Part shown: piece by piece, positions 9,402 to 17,658 of the stretch | Layout: every line of letters starts with the position of its first letter | Numbering within the stretch: the stretch's first letter is position 1 | Assembly: GCF_007713685.1 (NCBI RefSeq) | Contig: NZ_VMRJ01000007.1 | Coordinates: 124,001-188,000, forward strand | Direction of reading: 5' to 3' | From: Hymenobacter setariae | Lineage (GTDB): Bacteria; Bacteroidota; Bacteroidia; Cytophagales; Hymenobacteraceae | DNA: 64,000 bases | The notes under the pieces: model-generated | The model's input: the letters and a program-made list of their open reading frames with translations, nothing else | What the model was told of the DNA's origin: nothing | Database searches by the model: none | Position numbers and translations under genes: made by a program

Positions 9402-10640
9402 TTAGCCAGCAGCTACTAGCTGCTGGCTAATGGTAGTATTGGCTTCGGCTAGCGCGCGGCGCACGCCGTATTCGAGGCCGCGCAGCTCAGCCAGGCCCTT
9501 GAGGCGGCCGATGGCTGAGTAGCCCGGGTAAGTCTTTTTGTGGAGGTCGTCGAGCATCTGGTGGCCGTGGTCGGGGCGCATGGGCAGGGCCACCATTTCT
9601 TCGCCGGCTGCCTCTCGGCGGAGCTCCTCGGTTACCAGCGCTTGCACCACGGCATACATATCCACATCGCCGGCTAGGTGAGCCGCTTCGTGGAAGTTGC
9701 GTGGATTTTCCTCGCGCTTGGTGGTGCGCAGGTGCACAAAGTGAATGCGCGAGCCAAAGCGCGCTATCATGCCGGGCAGGTCGTTGTCGGGCCGCACGCC
9801 TAGCGAGCCAGTGCAGAAGGTGATGCCGTTGGCGCGCACGTCGCAGGCGGCGAGCAGGCTCTCTAGGTCTGCTTCCGTGCTCACTACGCGGGGCAAGCCC
9901 AGCAGCGGGAAGGGCGGGTCGTCGGGGTGAATGCAGAGCCCAATACCTACTTCCTCAGCCACCGGCGCTATTTGCTGGATGAAGTAGTGCAGGTTGGCCG
10001 TGAGCGTGGCAGCATCAATGGCTTTATACTCGTCTAGGTAGGCCTGAAAGCTGGTCAACTCAAATGCCTCTTCTGAACCGGGTAGGCCCAGCAGCGTCGT
10101 GTTGGTAAGTTCGGCCACTGCCTTGGCGCTCATGCCGGCAAATTGTGCCCGAGCGGCTTCAGCTACGGCGGGCTCGTAATCGGCCTCCGCGCCGGGGCGC
10201 TTCAAGATGCAAAGGTCGAACACGGCAAAGTCCTGCCACACGAAGCGCAGCGCACGGCTGCCATCGGGCATTTCGTAGTGCAGGTTGGTGCGCGACCAGT
10301 CGAGCACCGGCATGAAATTGTAGCACACCGTGCGAATGCCACAGGCTGCTAGGTTGCGCAGGCTTTGCTGATAATTGGCGATGTACTGGTCGCGGCTAGG
10401 ACGCCCTTTTTTAATGTCTTCGTGCACGGGTAGGCTCTCCACCACAGCCCAATGCAGAGGCGCATGCGTGGCATTGTCGGCTTCAATGAGTTGCTGACGC
10501 GCCCGAATAGCAGCCACCGGCCACTCGACACCCACGGGCAACTGGTGTAGCGCCGATACCACACCCGCACAGCCTGCCTGGCGAATGTCGAAAAGCGAAA
10601 CCGGGTCATTTGGCCCGAACCAGCGCATGGTGTGCAACAT
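9402..10640 (-). CDS. uxuA: Mannonate dehydratase
   Basis: 412 residues; converts D-mannonate to 2-keto-3-deoxygluconate in the cytoplasm. The start [16 protein letters not shown] and later blocks [10 protein letters not shown]-like ([18 protein letters not shown]), [24 protein letters not shown] and [12 protein letters not shown] are the standard UxuA motifs, including His and Asp metal ligands. It is the first gene of the minus-strand locus and faces a LacI-type operator and regulator. Together with the GH67 enzyme it marks the locus as one for glucuronate released from glucuronoxylan. Confidence 0.95.
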   Translation of the reverse strand: MLHTMRWFGPNDPVSLFDIRQAGCAGVVSALHQLPVGVEWPVAAIRARQQLIEADNATHAPLHWAVVESLPVHEDIKKGRPSRDQYIANYQQSLRNLAACGIRTVCYNFMPVLDWSRTNLHYEMPDGSRALRFVWQDFAVFDLCILKRPGAEADYEPAVAEAARAQFAGMSAKAVAELTNTTLLGLPGSEEAFELTSFQAYLDEYKAIDAATLTANLHYFIQQIAPVAEEVGIGLCIHPDDPPFPLLGLPRVVSTEADLESLLAACDVRANGITFCTGSLGVRPDNDLPGMIARFGSRIHFVHLRTTKREENPRNFHEAAHLAGDVDMYAVVQALVTEELRREAAGEEMVALPMRPDHGHQMLDDLHKKTYPGYSAIGRLKGLAELRGLEYGVRRALAEANTTISQQLVAAG

Positions 10641-10950
10641 AAGAAGCCTTCTTTATATAATTCTATTTATTCAACCATCCTAGCAAGCCTATTTTCCAGG
10701 TGAGTGAATACTCACTATAGATAGCATTACCGTAACATAGCTCAAATGTACAGGCTGTGCGAGTTCACTAGTGTAGCTAAAAAGCTCTGCTACAAGCAAA
10801 TTTTAAATAAAAACTATCGGTATCGTTTTCGCAAACGTTTTCGATAGGCAGATAGCTTGAAAATATTTTTTCGCGCAGTACATTCGCTTGTGCTTGTTTA
10901 GATACGATACCACTCTTTAGATTATCCAGCTCTTTTTCCCACCCTGCCCA
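10641..10950. promoter_or_regulatory. Divergent promoter region between uxuA and the LacI-type regulator
   Basis: AT-rich 310-base region with no gene. On the minus strand a TACATTTG box (10743-10750) matches the Bacteroidota -7 consensus TAnnTTTG and would serve uxuA; no clear -33 box was found. The operator described separately lies about 65 bases upstream of it. Confidence 0.55.
10814..10847. promoter_or_regulatory. Probable LacI-family operator
   Basis: The stretch contains two copies of CGTTTTCG around a central palindrome AAACGTTT (10833-10840), framed by CTATCG and CGATAG. LacI-family operators are palindromes with a central CG and flanking A/T, which fits. It sits between uxuA and the divergent LacI-type gene, so control of both is likely. 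Confidence 0.6.
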
Positions 10951-12132
10951 ATGATTAACTGTGTTAAATGCAGCCGGCCCGATGCCGTGCTCAAAGCGGG
11001 CTTTGTGCGCGGGCGCCAGCGCTTTTACTGCAAAAGCTGTGAGTACCATTTCACGGAAGAAAAGCCGGCTGCACCCGAACGGCGACGCCGCCAAGCCACC
11101 ATTGCCGACGTAGCCAAGCAGGTAGGTGTAGCCCTTTCTACCGTGTCGCGGGCGCTGAACGGACATAGTGATATCAGCCCCACCACACGCCAGGCTATCT
11201 TAGAAGCTGCCCGCCAGCTCGATTACCAGCCTAACCTATTGGCCCAGAGCCTTAAGAGCCGCGCCACTTCTACCATTGGGGTCGTTATTCCTGACATAGA
11301 GCGGCCGTTCTTTGCCACCGCCGTCAGCGGTATTCAGCAAATAGCTACGGAGGCCGGCTACCGGGTCATGATTTGCCAGTCGAAGGAGTCCTATCAGGCC
11401 GAGGTCAGCAACGTGCAAGCCCTCATAGCTAGCCGTGTTGATGGGCTCCTGATTTGCCACTCGCGCGAAACCGAAAACTTTGACCATGTCAAGGACCCCG
11501 CTCGCCGGGGCATTCCGGTGGTTCATTTTGATAGGGTGTGCAACGAGGTGAATAGCGCTAAGGTGATTCTTGACGACCGCCTAGGTGCCTATAACGTGAC
11601 CGAGCACCTGATTGAGCAGGGGTGCAAGCGCATTGCCATTTTGGCGGGGCCGGCGTCGCTGCTTATTAGCCGGCAGCGGCAGGCGGGCTACCTCAGTGCG
11701 TTGCGCAAGCATGGCCTACCCGTGGAGGATGCGTTGCAGGTGCACATCGACTTTCGACCGTCCTCGGCCGAGGCGTGCTTAGCAACGTGGCTGGCAATGC
11801 CCGAGCCCCCCGACGGCATCTTTGCCATCAACTATACCAATGCCTTCGATTTGATACTGGCCCTGAAGCAGCGCGGCTTGCGGGTGCCGGAGGACATGGC
11901 TATCGCTGGCTTTGGCGACGAGTTTCTAGCCAACCTCATCGAGCCGGGCCTGACGACCGTTGACCTGCACCCCTACCGTATTGGGCAGCAGGCCGCCAGT
12001 CTTTTCCTAGAGCAAATGGCCCAGAAAGAGCAGTTTGTGCCCCGCACCTGCGTCATTGCCGGCGACCTGATGATTCGGCAATCATCGTTAAAAAACCAGA
12101 GCAAGGCTAGCCACGCACCCAAGGCGGCCTAG
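10951..12132 (+). CDS. LacI-family regulator with an N-terminal transposase-like zinc ribbon
   Basis: 393 residues. From about residue 50 it is an ordinary LacI-type repressor: helix-turn-helix ATIADVAKQVGVALSTVSRALNG, hinge helix near NLLAQSLKS, then a periplasmic-binding-like sugar-sensing domain (TIGVVIPDIERPFF to the end). In front are about 45 residues with Cys4, Cys7, Cys27 and Cys30 in a C-x2-C ... GRQRFYCKSCEYHF pattern that resembles the zinc ribbon at the N-terminus of IS1-type (InsA) transposases. The start ATG at 10951 is chosen because the ribbon is in frame and its codon use is like the rest. It is divergent from the uxuA operon and probably represses it until an inducer from glucuronoxylan appears. 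Confidence 0.88.
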   Translation: MINCVKCSRPDAVLKAGFVRGRQRFYCKSCEYHFTEEKPAAPERRRRQATIADVAKQVGVALSTVSRALNGHSDISPTTRQAILEAARQLDYQPNLLAQSLKSRATSTIGVVIPDIERPFFATAVSGIQQIATEAGYRVMICQSKESYQAEVSNVQALIASRVDGLLICHSRETENFDHVKDPARRGIPVVHFDRVCNEVNSAKVILDDRLGAYNVTEHLIEQGCKRIAILAGPASLLISRQRQAGYLSALRKHGLPVEDALQVHIDFRPSSAEACLATWLAMPEPPDGIFAINYTNAFDLILALKQRGLRVPEDMAIAGFGDEFLANLIEPGLTTVDLHPYRIGQQAASLFLEQMAQKEQFVPRTCVIAGDLMIRQSSLKNQSKASHAPKAA

Positions 12133-12215
12133 AGTCACTGCGAAGTATCCAGGCGGGTTTCTAGCCGACGCGTAGCGCCGGCCTAGCTTCTGCTGCCTAT
12201 TCTTTTTTATTGTTC

Positions 12216-13214
12216 ATGCTACACAAGCTACTCCTTGCTTGCTGCACCCTGCTCCTATTTGGCCGCGGGGCTGTGGCCCAATCTATCTACTCGGCTACTG
12301 ACCCGCTGGCCCACACGTTCAGCATCGTGGCTCGCGACCCTAAAACCGGCGAAATGGCCGTAGCTGTACAAAGCCACTGGTTTTCGGTAGGCACCAGCGT
12401 GAGTTGGGGTGAAGCAGGCGTGGGCGTAGTCGCTACGCAATCATTCACTAATAAGTCGTTTGGTTTGCGTGGGCTGGCGCTGCTAAAGAGCGGCAAGTCG
12501 GCCCAGCAGGCGCTCGACGAGCTACTAGCCGCCGATGACGCCCGCGAGGTGCGCCAAGTCGCTATCCTAGACAACCAGGGCCGCGTGGCCACTCACACTG
12601 GTAAGAAATGCGTGGACATGGCCGGTCATCAGCAAGGAACGCAGTTTTCGGTGCAAGCTAATATGATGCTCAATGCTACTGTGTGGGGCGCCATGGCCAA
12701 GGCCTACGAAGCCAGTGCTCCCCTACCCCTCGCCGAGCGCGTGCTGGCGGCCCTCGACGCGGCCCAGGCGGCGGGCGGCGACATTCGGGGGCGCCAGTCG
12801 GCAGCGCTGCTCGTGGTGCGCGGCACCACCACCGAAGGCCCCTGGGCCGACCGCCTCGTGGACTTGCGCGTGGATGATGCTGACAAACCGCTGGTAGAGC
12901 TGCGCCGCTTGCTTAAGCTGCATCGCGCCTATGACCATATGAACGCTGGCGACCTAGCTGTGGAGAAAAACGACATGCCCACCGCCATCAAAGAGTATCA
13001 GGCGGCCGAGAAGATGTTCCCTGGCAATCTGGAAATGAAGTATTGGCACGCCATCACGCTGGCCAACAAGCAGCAGGTGCCCGCCGCACTGGCACTGCTT
13101 AAACCTATTTTTCAGCAAGAGCCTAACTGGCGTACGCTCACCGAGCGCTTGCCCAAGGTAGGCTTACTCACGGTGTCACCGGCCGAGCTAAAGCAGATTC
13201 TGACCTTGAAGTAA
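12216..13214 (+). CDS. DUF1028 family exported protein with TPR-like tail
   Basis: 332 residues from the ATG at 12216 (a TTG two codons earlier is possible but less likely). A signal peptide (MLHKLLLACCTLLLF...VAQ) is followed by the DUF1028 domain, with HTFSIVARDPKTGEMAVAVQSHWFSVG and GVGVVATQSFTN. This family has an Ntn-hydrolase-like fold and no settled substrate. The last 90 residues look like two TPR-type helix pairs (YDHMNAGDLAVEKNDMPTAIKEY...). It starts 83 bases after the LacI-type gene on the same strand, but nothing links it to glucuronate use. Confidence 0.85.
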   Translation: MLHKLLLACCTLLLFGRGAVAQSIYSATDPLAHTFSIVARDPKTGEMAVAVQSHWFSVGTSVSWGEAGVGVVATQSFTNKSFGLRGLALLKSGKSAQQALDELLAADDAREVRQVAILDNQGRVATHTGKKCVDMAGHQQGTQFSVQANMMLNATVWGAMAKAYEASAPLPLAERVLAALDAAQAAGGDIRGRQSAALLVVRGTTTEGPWADRLVDLRVDDADKPLVELRRLLKLHRAYDHMNAGDLAVEKNDMPTAIKEYQAAEKMFPGNLEMKYWHAITLANKQQVPAALALLKPIFQQEPNWRTLTERLPKVGLLTVSPAELKQILTLK

Positions 13215-13326
13215 GGAACGCTTGTAGGGGAAGGACTTACCAAAAGGTAAGCGAAATAGCGCTAACAATAACTGGCCTAGGGTAGTTATCGGCCTGACTT
13301 ATCTTAAAAAACTCAACACTAATCAC

Positions 13327-13360
13327 ATAAGATATAAAAATATATCTTTTTATATCTTAT
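13327..13360. promoter_or_regulatory. Perfect AT-rich palindrome upstream of azoR
   Basis: Two 14-base arms (ATAAGATATAAAAA at 13327-13340 and its exact complement at 13347-13360) separated by six bases, ending 31 bases before the azoR start. It looks like an operator for a dimeric winged-helix regulator. It lacks the G/C stem and T tail expected of a good terminator. Confidence 0.5.
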
Positions 13361-13391
13361 TGCTTGCCGCACCAGCGGCTTTTACCAACCT

Positions 13392-13988
13392 ATGAACATC
13401 CTGCATATCATCTCGAGCCCGCGCAAGGGCGAGTCATACAGCATCAAACTCGGCAACGGCCTAGTAGAGAAGCTACAAGCTACTAACCCTGGCAGTACCG
13501 TGAAGGTCCACGACCTAACCAACAAGCCTTTCCCTCACGTAGAGGAAGCTCACCTGCAATCCTTCTTTACGCCCGCCGAAAGCCGCACGCCTGAGCAACA
13601 AGAGGCCGTACGCCACTCCGACGAGGCCATTGCCGAGATTATGGCTGCCGACACTATCGTGATTGGGGCACCACTCTACAACTTCGGCATTCCCTCGACG
13701 CTCAAGGCGTGGGTTGACCACATTGCGCGCGCCGGCGTTACGTTCCGCTACACTGCCGACGGCCCCGAAGGCCTAGTAAAAGGCAAGAAAGTATACGTAG
13801 CCATGTCGAGTGGAGGCATCTACTCGGAAGGCCCTACGGCTGGCTACGACTTCGTGGCTCCTTACCTGAAAGCCGTTCTTGGCTTCCTGGGTATGACTGA
13901 CGTAACTGTAGTCCGCGTAGAAGGCACTGCTTTTCCCGATTTGCAGCCTACAGCCCTCGAAAAAGGCCTGGCTAGCGCTAACATCTAG
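13392..13988 (+). CDS. azoR: FMN-dependent NADH-azoreductase
   Basis: 198 residues, flavodoxin-like fold, full family length. The start MNILHIISSPRKGESYSIKLG carries the phosphate-binding loop for FMN; APLYNFGIPSTLKAWVDHI and SSGGIYSEGP are the typical AzoR blocks. These cytoplasmic dimers reduce quinones and azo compounds with NADH. The gene stands alone between a palindromic operator-like site and a long terminator hairpin, which suggests a single-gene unit controlled by a dedicated (redox or quinone-sensing) regulator coded elsewhere. Confidence 0.9.
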   Translation: MNILHIISSPRKGESYSIKLGNGLVEKLQATNPGSTVKVHDLTNKPFPHVEEAHLQSFFTPAESRTPEQQEAVRHSDEAIAEIMAADTIVIGAPLYNFGIPSTLKAWVDHIARAGVTFRYTADGPEGLVKGKKVYVAMSSGGIYSEGPTAGYDFVAPYLKAVLGFLGMTDVTVVRVEGTAFPDLQPTALEKGLASANI

Positions 13989-14014
13989 CGCCTAGGTACC
14001 GCCAACCAGGCGGC

Positions 14015-14091
14015 AAAACGTAAAAGGCGGTCAGCAGCGGCTCTGGGTAAGTACATCTACCTAGAGCCGCTGTTGCCCGCCTTTTACGTTT
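14015..14091 (+). terminator. Long hairpin terminator after azoR
   Basis: Arms of about 29 bases (AAACGTAAAAGGCGG then AGCAGCGGCTCT, and the complement) surround a loop of about 18 bases; the descending arm runs into ATCTTTT. It ends about 24 bases before the next gene. Confidence 0.8.
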
Positions 14092-14114
14092 ATCTTTTCT
14101 CATAATAGCTTGCT

Positions 14115-15209
14115 ATGCGCCAGTTTTTTACGCTACTGTTCCTGCTGCTTGTGGGCGCCGCCCAAGCCCAGCCTAAGGCCGCCCAGGTGCTGCACCACTT
14201 CTTCACGCTTACCAACTTCAAAACTGAGGGCGGCGCGGTGCTGCCGCAGGCACGGGTGGGCTACGGCACCTACGGCCACCTCAATGCCAAGCGCGATAAC
14301 GCGGTGCTGCTGCCCTCGCACTACATGGCTGGTCACCGCGGCTACGAGTGGCTCATTGGCCCCGGCAAATGCCTCGATACGACCAAACTATTCCTGGTCA
14401 CCACTGAGCTGTTTGGCAACGGCAAGTCGTCATCGCCCAGCAATACGCCAGAGCCGTTTCACGGGCCGCGCTTCCCGGTCATGACCATTCGCGATAACGT
14501 GCAGGCGGTGCACGAGTTGCTGACTAAGGAATTAAAAATAACGCACCTGCGGGCGCTAATTGGTTTTTCGATGGGTGCGCAGCAGGCGTTTCAGTGGGCC
14601 GTGAGCTACCCCACGTTTGCCGACCGCATCGTGGCTACGTCGGGCACGGCCAAAAACTACCCGCACGGCGTAGTGCGCCTTGAAGGTCAGATTGCGGCCC
14701 TCACCGCCGATGCCGCTTTCAACAATGGTGACTACACCGCGCCGCCTACCAAAGGCCTCGAAGCCTTCGCCACCGTCTGGACCGGCTGGCTGTTCTCGCA
14801 AGAGTGGTGGCGCAAAGAGCTGTGGCGCAGTGACGAAAAGCCTAACGCCACCTTTGAGCAAGTGCTGAATAACTACCGCACGCACTTCATCCCCGGGGCC
14901 GATGCCAACGACCTCATTGCCCAAATGCGCACCTGGGAGCACCACGACGTGGGCACCACGCCCGGCATGGGCGGCGACCTGAAGAAGGCCCTAGGTAGCA
15001 TCAAAGTACCCATCTTGTACATGCCTTCCGAAACCGATTTGTACTTCCCAGTAGGCGATGCGCGCTACGAAGCCGCCTTCATTCCGGGCGTGCAGTTGCT
15101 GCCCATTCCGTCGTTGTGGGGCCACACCGCCGGCGCCGCCAGCAACCCCGCCGATGCGAAGTTCTTGAATGATAATATCGGCAAATTTTTGGCGGGCAAT
15201 TCAAAATAA
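14115..15209 (+). CDS. Exported alpha/beta hydrolase of the homoserine O-acetyltransferase (MetX) superfamily
   Basis: 364 residues with a signal peptide (MRQFFTLLFLLLVGAAQAQ). The body follows the MetX layout: NAVLLPSHYMAGH, then the nucleophile elbow GFSMGAQQAFQWA, and late Asp and His residues (SETDLYFPVGDARY; LWGHTAG). Cytoplasmic MetX makes O-acetylhomoserine; this exported relative lacks any linked methionine gene and more likely hydrolyses an ester. Substrate unknown. It is convergent with the next gene, and a hairpin repeat fills the gap between them. Confidence 0.8.
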   Translation: MRQFFTLLFLLLVGAAQAQPKAAQVLHHFFTLTNFKTEGGAVLPQARVGYGTYGHLNAKRDNAVLLPSHYMAGHRGYEWLIGPGKCLDTTKLFLVTTELFGNGKSSSPSNTPEPFHGPRFPVMTIRDNVQAVHELLTKELKITHLRALIGFSMGAQQAFQWAVSYPTFADRIVATSGTAKNYPHGVVRLEGQIAALTADAAFNNGDYTAPPTKGLEAFATVWTGWLFSQEWWRKELWRSDEKPNATFEQVLNNYRTHFIPGADANDLIAQMRTWEHHDVGTTPGMGGDLKKALGSIKVPILYMPSETDLYFPVGDARYEAAFIPGVQLLPIPSLWGHTAGAASNPADAKFLNDNIGKFLAGNSK

Positions 15210-15318
15210 CTACGCTTGTCATGCAGAGCGCAGCGAAGCATCTCGCGTGATGTAGTAATCTCTGCGCAAACAGCGGTGCGAGCGAGATGCTTCGTTGCGC
15301 GCTGCAGGACAAGCGTAA
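15210..15318. repeat. Palindromic intergenic repeat, copy A
   Basis: A hairpin-forming unit exactly between the stops of two convergent genes. Left arm: TACGCTTGTC from 15211, then CATGCAGAGC and GCGAAGCATCTCGC; the right arm is the near complement (GCGAGATGCTTCG, ending GACAAGCGTA at 15317). It shares these words with three other copies in the window (18531, 23806, 53975). As a hairpin it may also end transcription of both genes. Confidence 0.8.
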
Positions 15319-16362
15319 CTACTTCGCTTTTTGCTTCTTAAAAATGCCTTTCGGCAGCAGCATATGAGCGCCGCGAGTACCATCTACCACCTGCGTCAGG
15401 TTGAGGTCGCCGGCTACGCTGCACAGCATGTAGGCGTCGTCTTTGCTGAGGCCTTTGTTTTTCATCAGGAAGTCTATCATTTCGCGCAGCGCCTGCTTGG
15501 AAGCGAGGGTGATGTCTTCATTGAGACCCATGCTGATGTACTGGGTCGGCGTTTCGGCGCGAGGCATCTCCAAGTGCATGTCTTTGTGCACAATAAATTC
15601 TAGATTGCCCACCAGCGAGGTTTCCAGTGCCGTGATATCTACCTCGCCATTACCCTGCCCAGCGTGCCCATCGCCCACAAAAAAGAGCGCACCTGGCGCG
15701 TGCACCGGCAGGTAAAGCGTGGTGCCCACCACGAGGTCCTTGTTATCGAGGTTGCCGCCAAAGATGCCGGGCGGCGCGCTGTTGACGCGGCCCATCGTGG
15801 TGGGCGGTGCTACGCCCATGCTCCCAAAAAACGGCCGTAGCGGCACCTCAATATTGGGCGCAAAGTTGGCCACCATACGCTTGGCATCGAGCGGAATGAT
15901 GCGCATTTTGGCGTAGCCAAAGTCCTCGGGAATGAAGCCACTCTTGGGGCCGAAGGCGTTGTAAGCGTAGGGAATCGCTAGCTCGATGGCTTTGATGCGC
16001 ACCTCTAGCACATCGCCTGGCTCGGCGCCTTCCACATATATGGGTCCCGTCAAGATGTGCCCGCCCGGCCCTTTGTTGGTCACTTTATTAGTAATGTCAC
16101 GCAGCGACTGCTCGACCTGCGCCGCAGGCACGCCCGCGCCTTCCAGCCGCGAAGGGCTCGATGTGATGAGCGTGTGCACCTGCACCGTTTCGCCTGACTT
16201 GATGCGCAGCACGGCCGGCGCGGCCGCGTCGTAATAACCCCAGGCCACGGTAGCAGGCGTAGCTAGCAACTCATGCTGAGCTTTAGGCAAGTGCTGGGCA
16301 TGGGCACTTCCAATCACTAAAAAAGCCGCGAGTGCAGCGGCAAACCTGGTAGTTATTTTCAT
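15319..16362 (-). CDS. Exported acetamidase/formamidase family protein
   Basis: 347 residues from the ATG at 16362. A start further upstream would run through the terminator hairpin at 16411-16458, so it is rejected. The N-terminus is a signal peptide (MKITTRFAAALAAFLVIGSAHA). The FmdA/AmdA domain is clear: HILTGPIYVEGAEPGDVLEVRI, GDGHAGQGNGEVDITALETS and the C-terminal AYMLCSVAGDLNLTQVVDGTRGAHMLLPK. Characterised relatives hydrolyse formamide or acetamide; the exported Bacteroidota form has no assigned substrate. It appears to be a single-gene unit. Confidence 0.88.
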   Translation of the reverse strand: MKITTRFAAALAAFLVIGSAHAQHLPKAQHELLATPATVAWGYYDAAAPAVLRIKSGETVQVHTLITSSPSRLEGAGVPAAQVEQSLRDITNKVTNKGPGGHILTGPIYVEGAEPGDVLEVRIKAIELAIPYAYNAFGPKSGFIPEDFGYAKMRIIPLDAKRMVANFAPNIEVPLRPFFGSMGVAPPTTMGRVNSAPPGIFGGNLDNKDLVVGTTLYLPVHAPGALFFVGDGHAGQGNGEVDITALETSLVGNLEFIVHKDMHLEMPRAETPTQYISMGLNEDITLASKQALREMIDFLMKNKGLSKDDAYMLCSVAGDLNLTQVVDGTRGAHMLLPKGIFKKQKAK

Positions 16363-16410
16363 CCTGAAAAATACAGTCGAGAGTGCTATTAGAGGACGAA
16401 TTGATAAAAA

Positions 16411-16458
16411 AGGGGGGGCTAGGTAGTGAAAAAACAGTTTCACTACCTAGCCCCCCTT
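16411..16458 (-). terminator. Terminator of the Phe/Tyr operon
   Basis: Stem of about 20 bp (GGGGGGCTAGGTAGTGAAA with its complement, arms 16412-16431 and 16438-16457, loop AAAACAG) bordered by A and T runs. It lies just beyond the stop of the DAHP synthase gene on the minus strand. Confidence 0.85.
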
Positions 16459-16479
16459 ACTTTCAAAAGAGATGAATTT

Positions 16480-17550
16480 CTAGCTATTCATCACTTTCTC
16501 TTGGCGCAGCACCGACTCTAGGTGAACTGCTTCCATGTAGCGCTCCACGAATTCTTCGGTCAGGCCCACTTGTGCGCCTTGGCGCTTGCTGCGCTCTAAA
16601 ATCTCGTTGAGGCGGGCGGTTTGCAGGATGGTAATGTCGTTGTCCTTCTTGTATTGGCCGATTTTTTCGGCTACGGCCATACGGCGGCCCAACAGCTGCA
16701 TTACCTCGGCGTCGAGGTTGTTGATTTGCTCGCGCAGGCCGGCTAGGGCGTTCACAAACTCGGCCTTATCGGTGGTTTCGTGGCGCCACACGAGGTCGGT
16801 GATGAGCTGCTTCAGCACCTCGGGCGTGATTTGCTGCTTGGCATCGCTCCACGCGTTATCGGGGTCGATGTGGCTCTCAATCATGGTACCGTCGAAGTCG
16901 AGGTCCAGCGCCTGCTGGGCCACGGCGAACAGCGTATCGCGGCGACCGCAGATGTGGCTCGGGTCGTTGAGGATGGGCATGTCGGGCATGCGGCGCTTCA
17001 TCTCAATGGGCAGGTGCCACATGGGGGCATTGCGGTAGTCGGTGTTGCCATAGCTCGAAAAGCCGCGGTGCACCATGCCAACCTGCTTCAGACCAACCTT
17101 TTGCAGACGCTCGATAGCACCCACCCACAGCTCTAGCTCGGGGTGAATAGGGTTCTTCACCAGCACCGGAATATCCACACCGCGCAGCGCGTTGGCGATT
17201 TCCTGCACCGAAAACGGGTTGCCGGTGGTGCGGGCGCCCACCCACACGAGGTCCACACCGAAGGCGAGGCAGTCCTCTACGTGCTTGGCGGTAGCCACTT
17301 CCACGGCCACGGGCAGGCCGGTGAGTTCGCTGGCTTTCTTGAGCCAGGGTAGGCCCTTGGCCCCTACCCCTTCAAATCCGCCGGGCTTGGTGCGGGGCTT
17401 CCAGATGCCAGCGCGCAGGGCTTGCACTTTGCCGGTGGCGGCGAGGCGCTGGCAGGTTTCGAGTACTTGCTCTTCGGTTTCGGCCGAGCAGGGGCCCGAA
17501 ATGAGGAAGGGCTTGTCTTCGGGCTTGCGATTGAAAAGGTCGTTGAACAT
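16480..17550 (-). CDS. Bifunctional DAHP synthase / chorismate mutase (type II)
   Basis: 356 residues in two parts. Residues about 10-255 are a class I DAHP synthase of the AroA-beta/KdsA-like subfamily (FLISGPCSAE, AGIWKPRTKPGGFEG, DPSHICGRRD, and DGTMIESHIDPDNAWSD), which joins PEP and erythrose 4-phosphate. Residues about 265-350 are an AroQ-type chorismate mutase (LREQINNLDAEVMQLLGRRMAVAEKIGQYK), which makes prephenate. The fusion is common in Bacteroidota. It is the last gene of the minus-strand operon and is followed by a strong terminator. Fusion of the first and the branch-point enzymes fits end-product control of the Phe/Tyr branch. Confidence 0.95.
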   Translation of the reverse strand: MFNDLFNRKPEDKPFLISGPCSAETEEQVLETCQRLAATGKVQALRAGIWKPRTKPGGFEGVGAKGLPWLKKASELTGLPVAVEVATAKHVEDCLAFGVDLVWVGARTTGNPFSVQEIANALRGVDIPVLVKNPIHPELELWVGAIERLQKVGLKQVGMVHRGFSSYGNTDYRNAPMWHLPIEMKRRMPDMPILNDPSHICGRRDTLFAVAQQALDLDFDGTMIESHIDPDNAWSDAKQQITPEVLKQLITDLVWRHETTDKAEFVNALAGLREQINNLDAEVMQLLGRRMAVAEKIGQYKKDNDITILQTARLNEILERSKRQGAQVGLTEEFVERYMEAVHLESVLRQEKVMNS

Positions 17551-17658
17551 GGGGTGTTGGGTTGATTAAGTAGTTTAAAAGTGTTGGCTTAGTAGATAAA
17601 GAAGCATTTACCCTAGGTGGCGTATCACGCTAAAGCAGCTAGGCAGCTTTCTCTTCTT

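Noticed and set aside
16363-16443. Longer start for the formamidase-like protein
   Set aside because: The extension is read through the terminator hairpin and hides the signal peptide that begins at 16362.
16586-17136. Plus-strand frames of about 150 and 118 residues over the DAHP synthase gene
   Set aside because: Shadows of the minus-strand gene with no recognisable domains.
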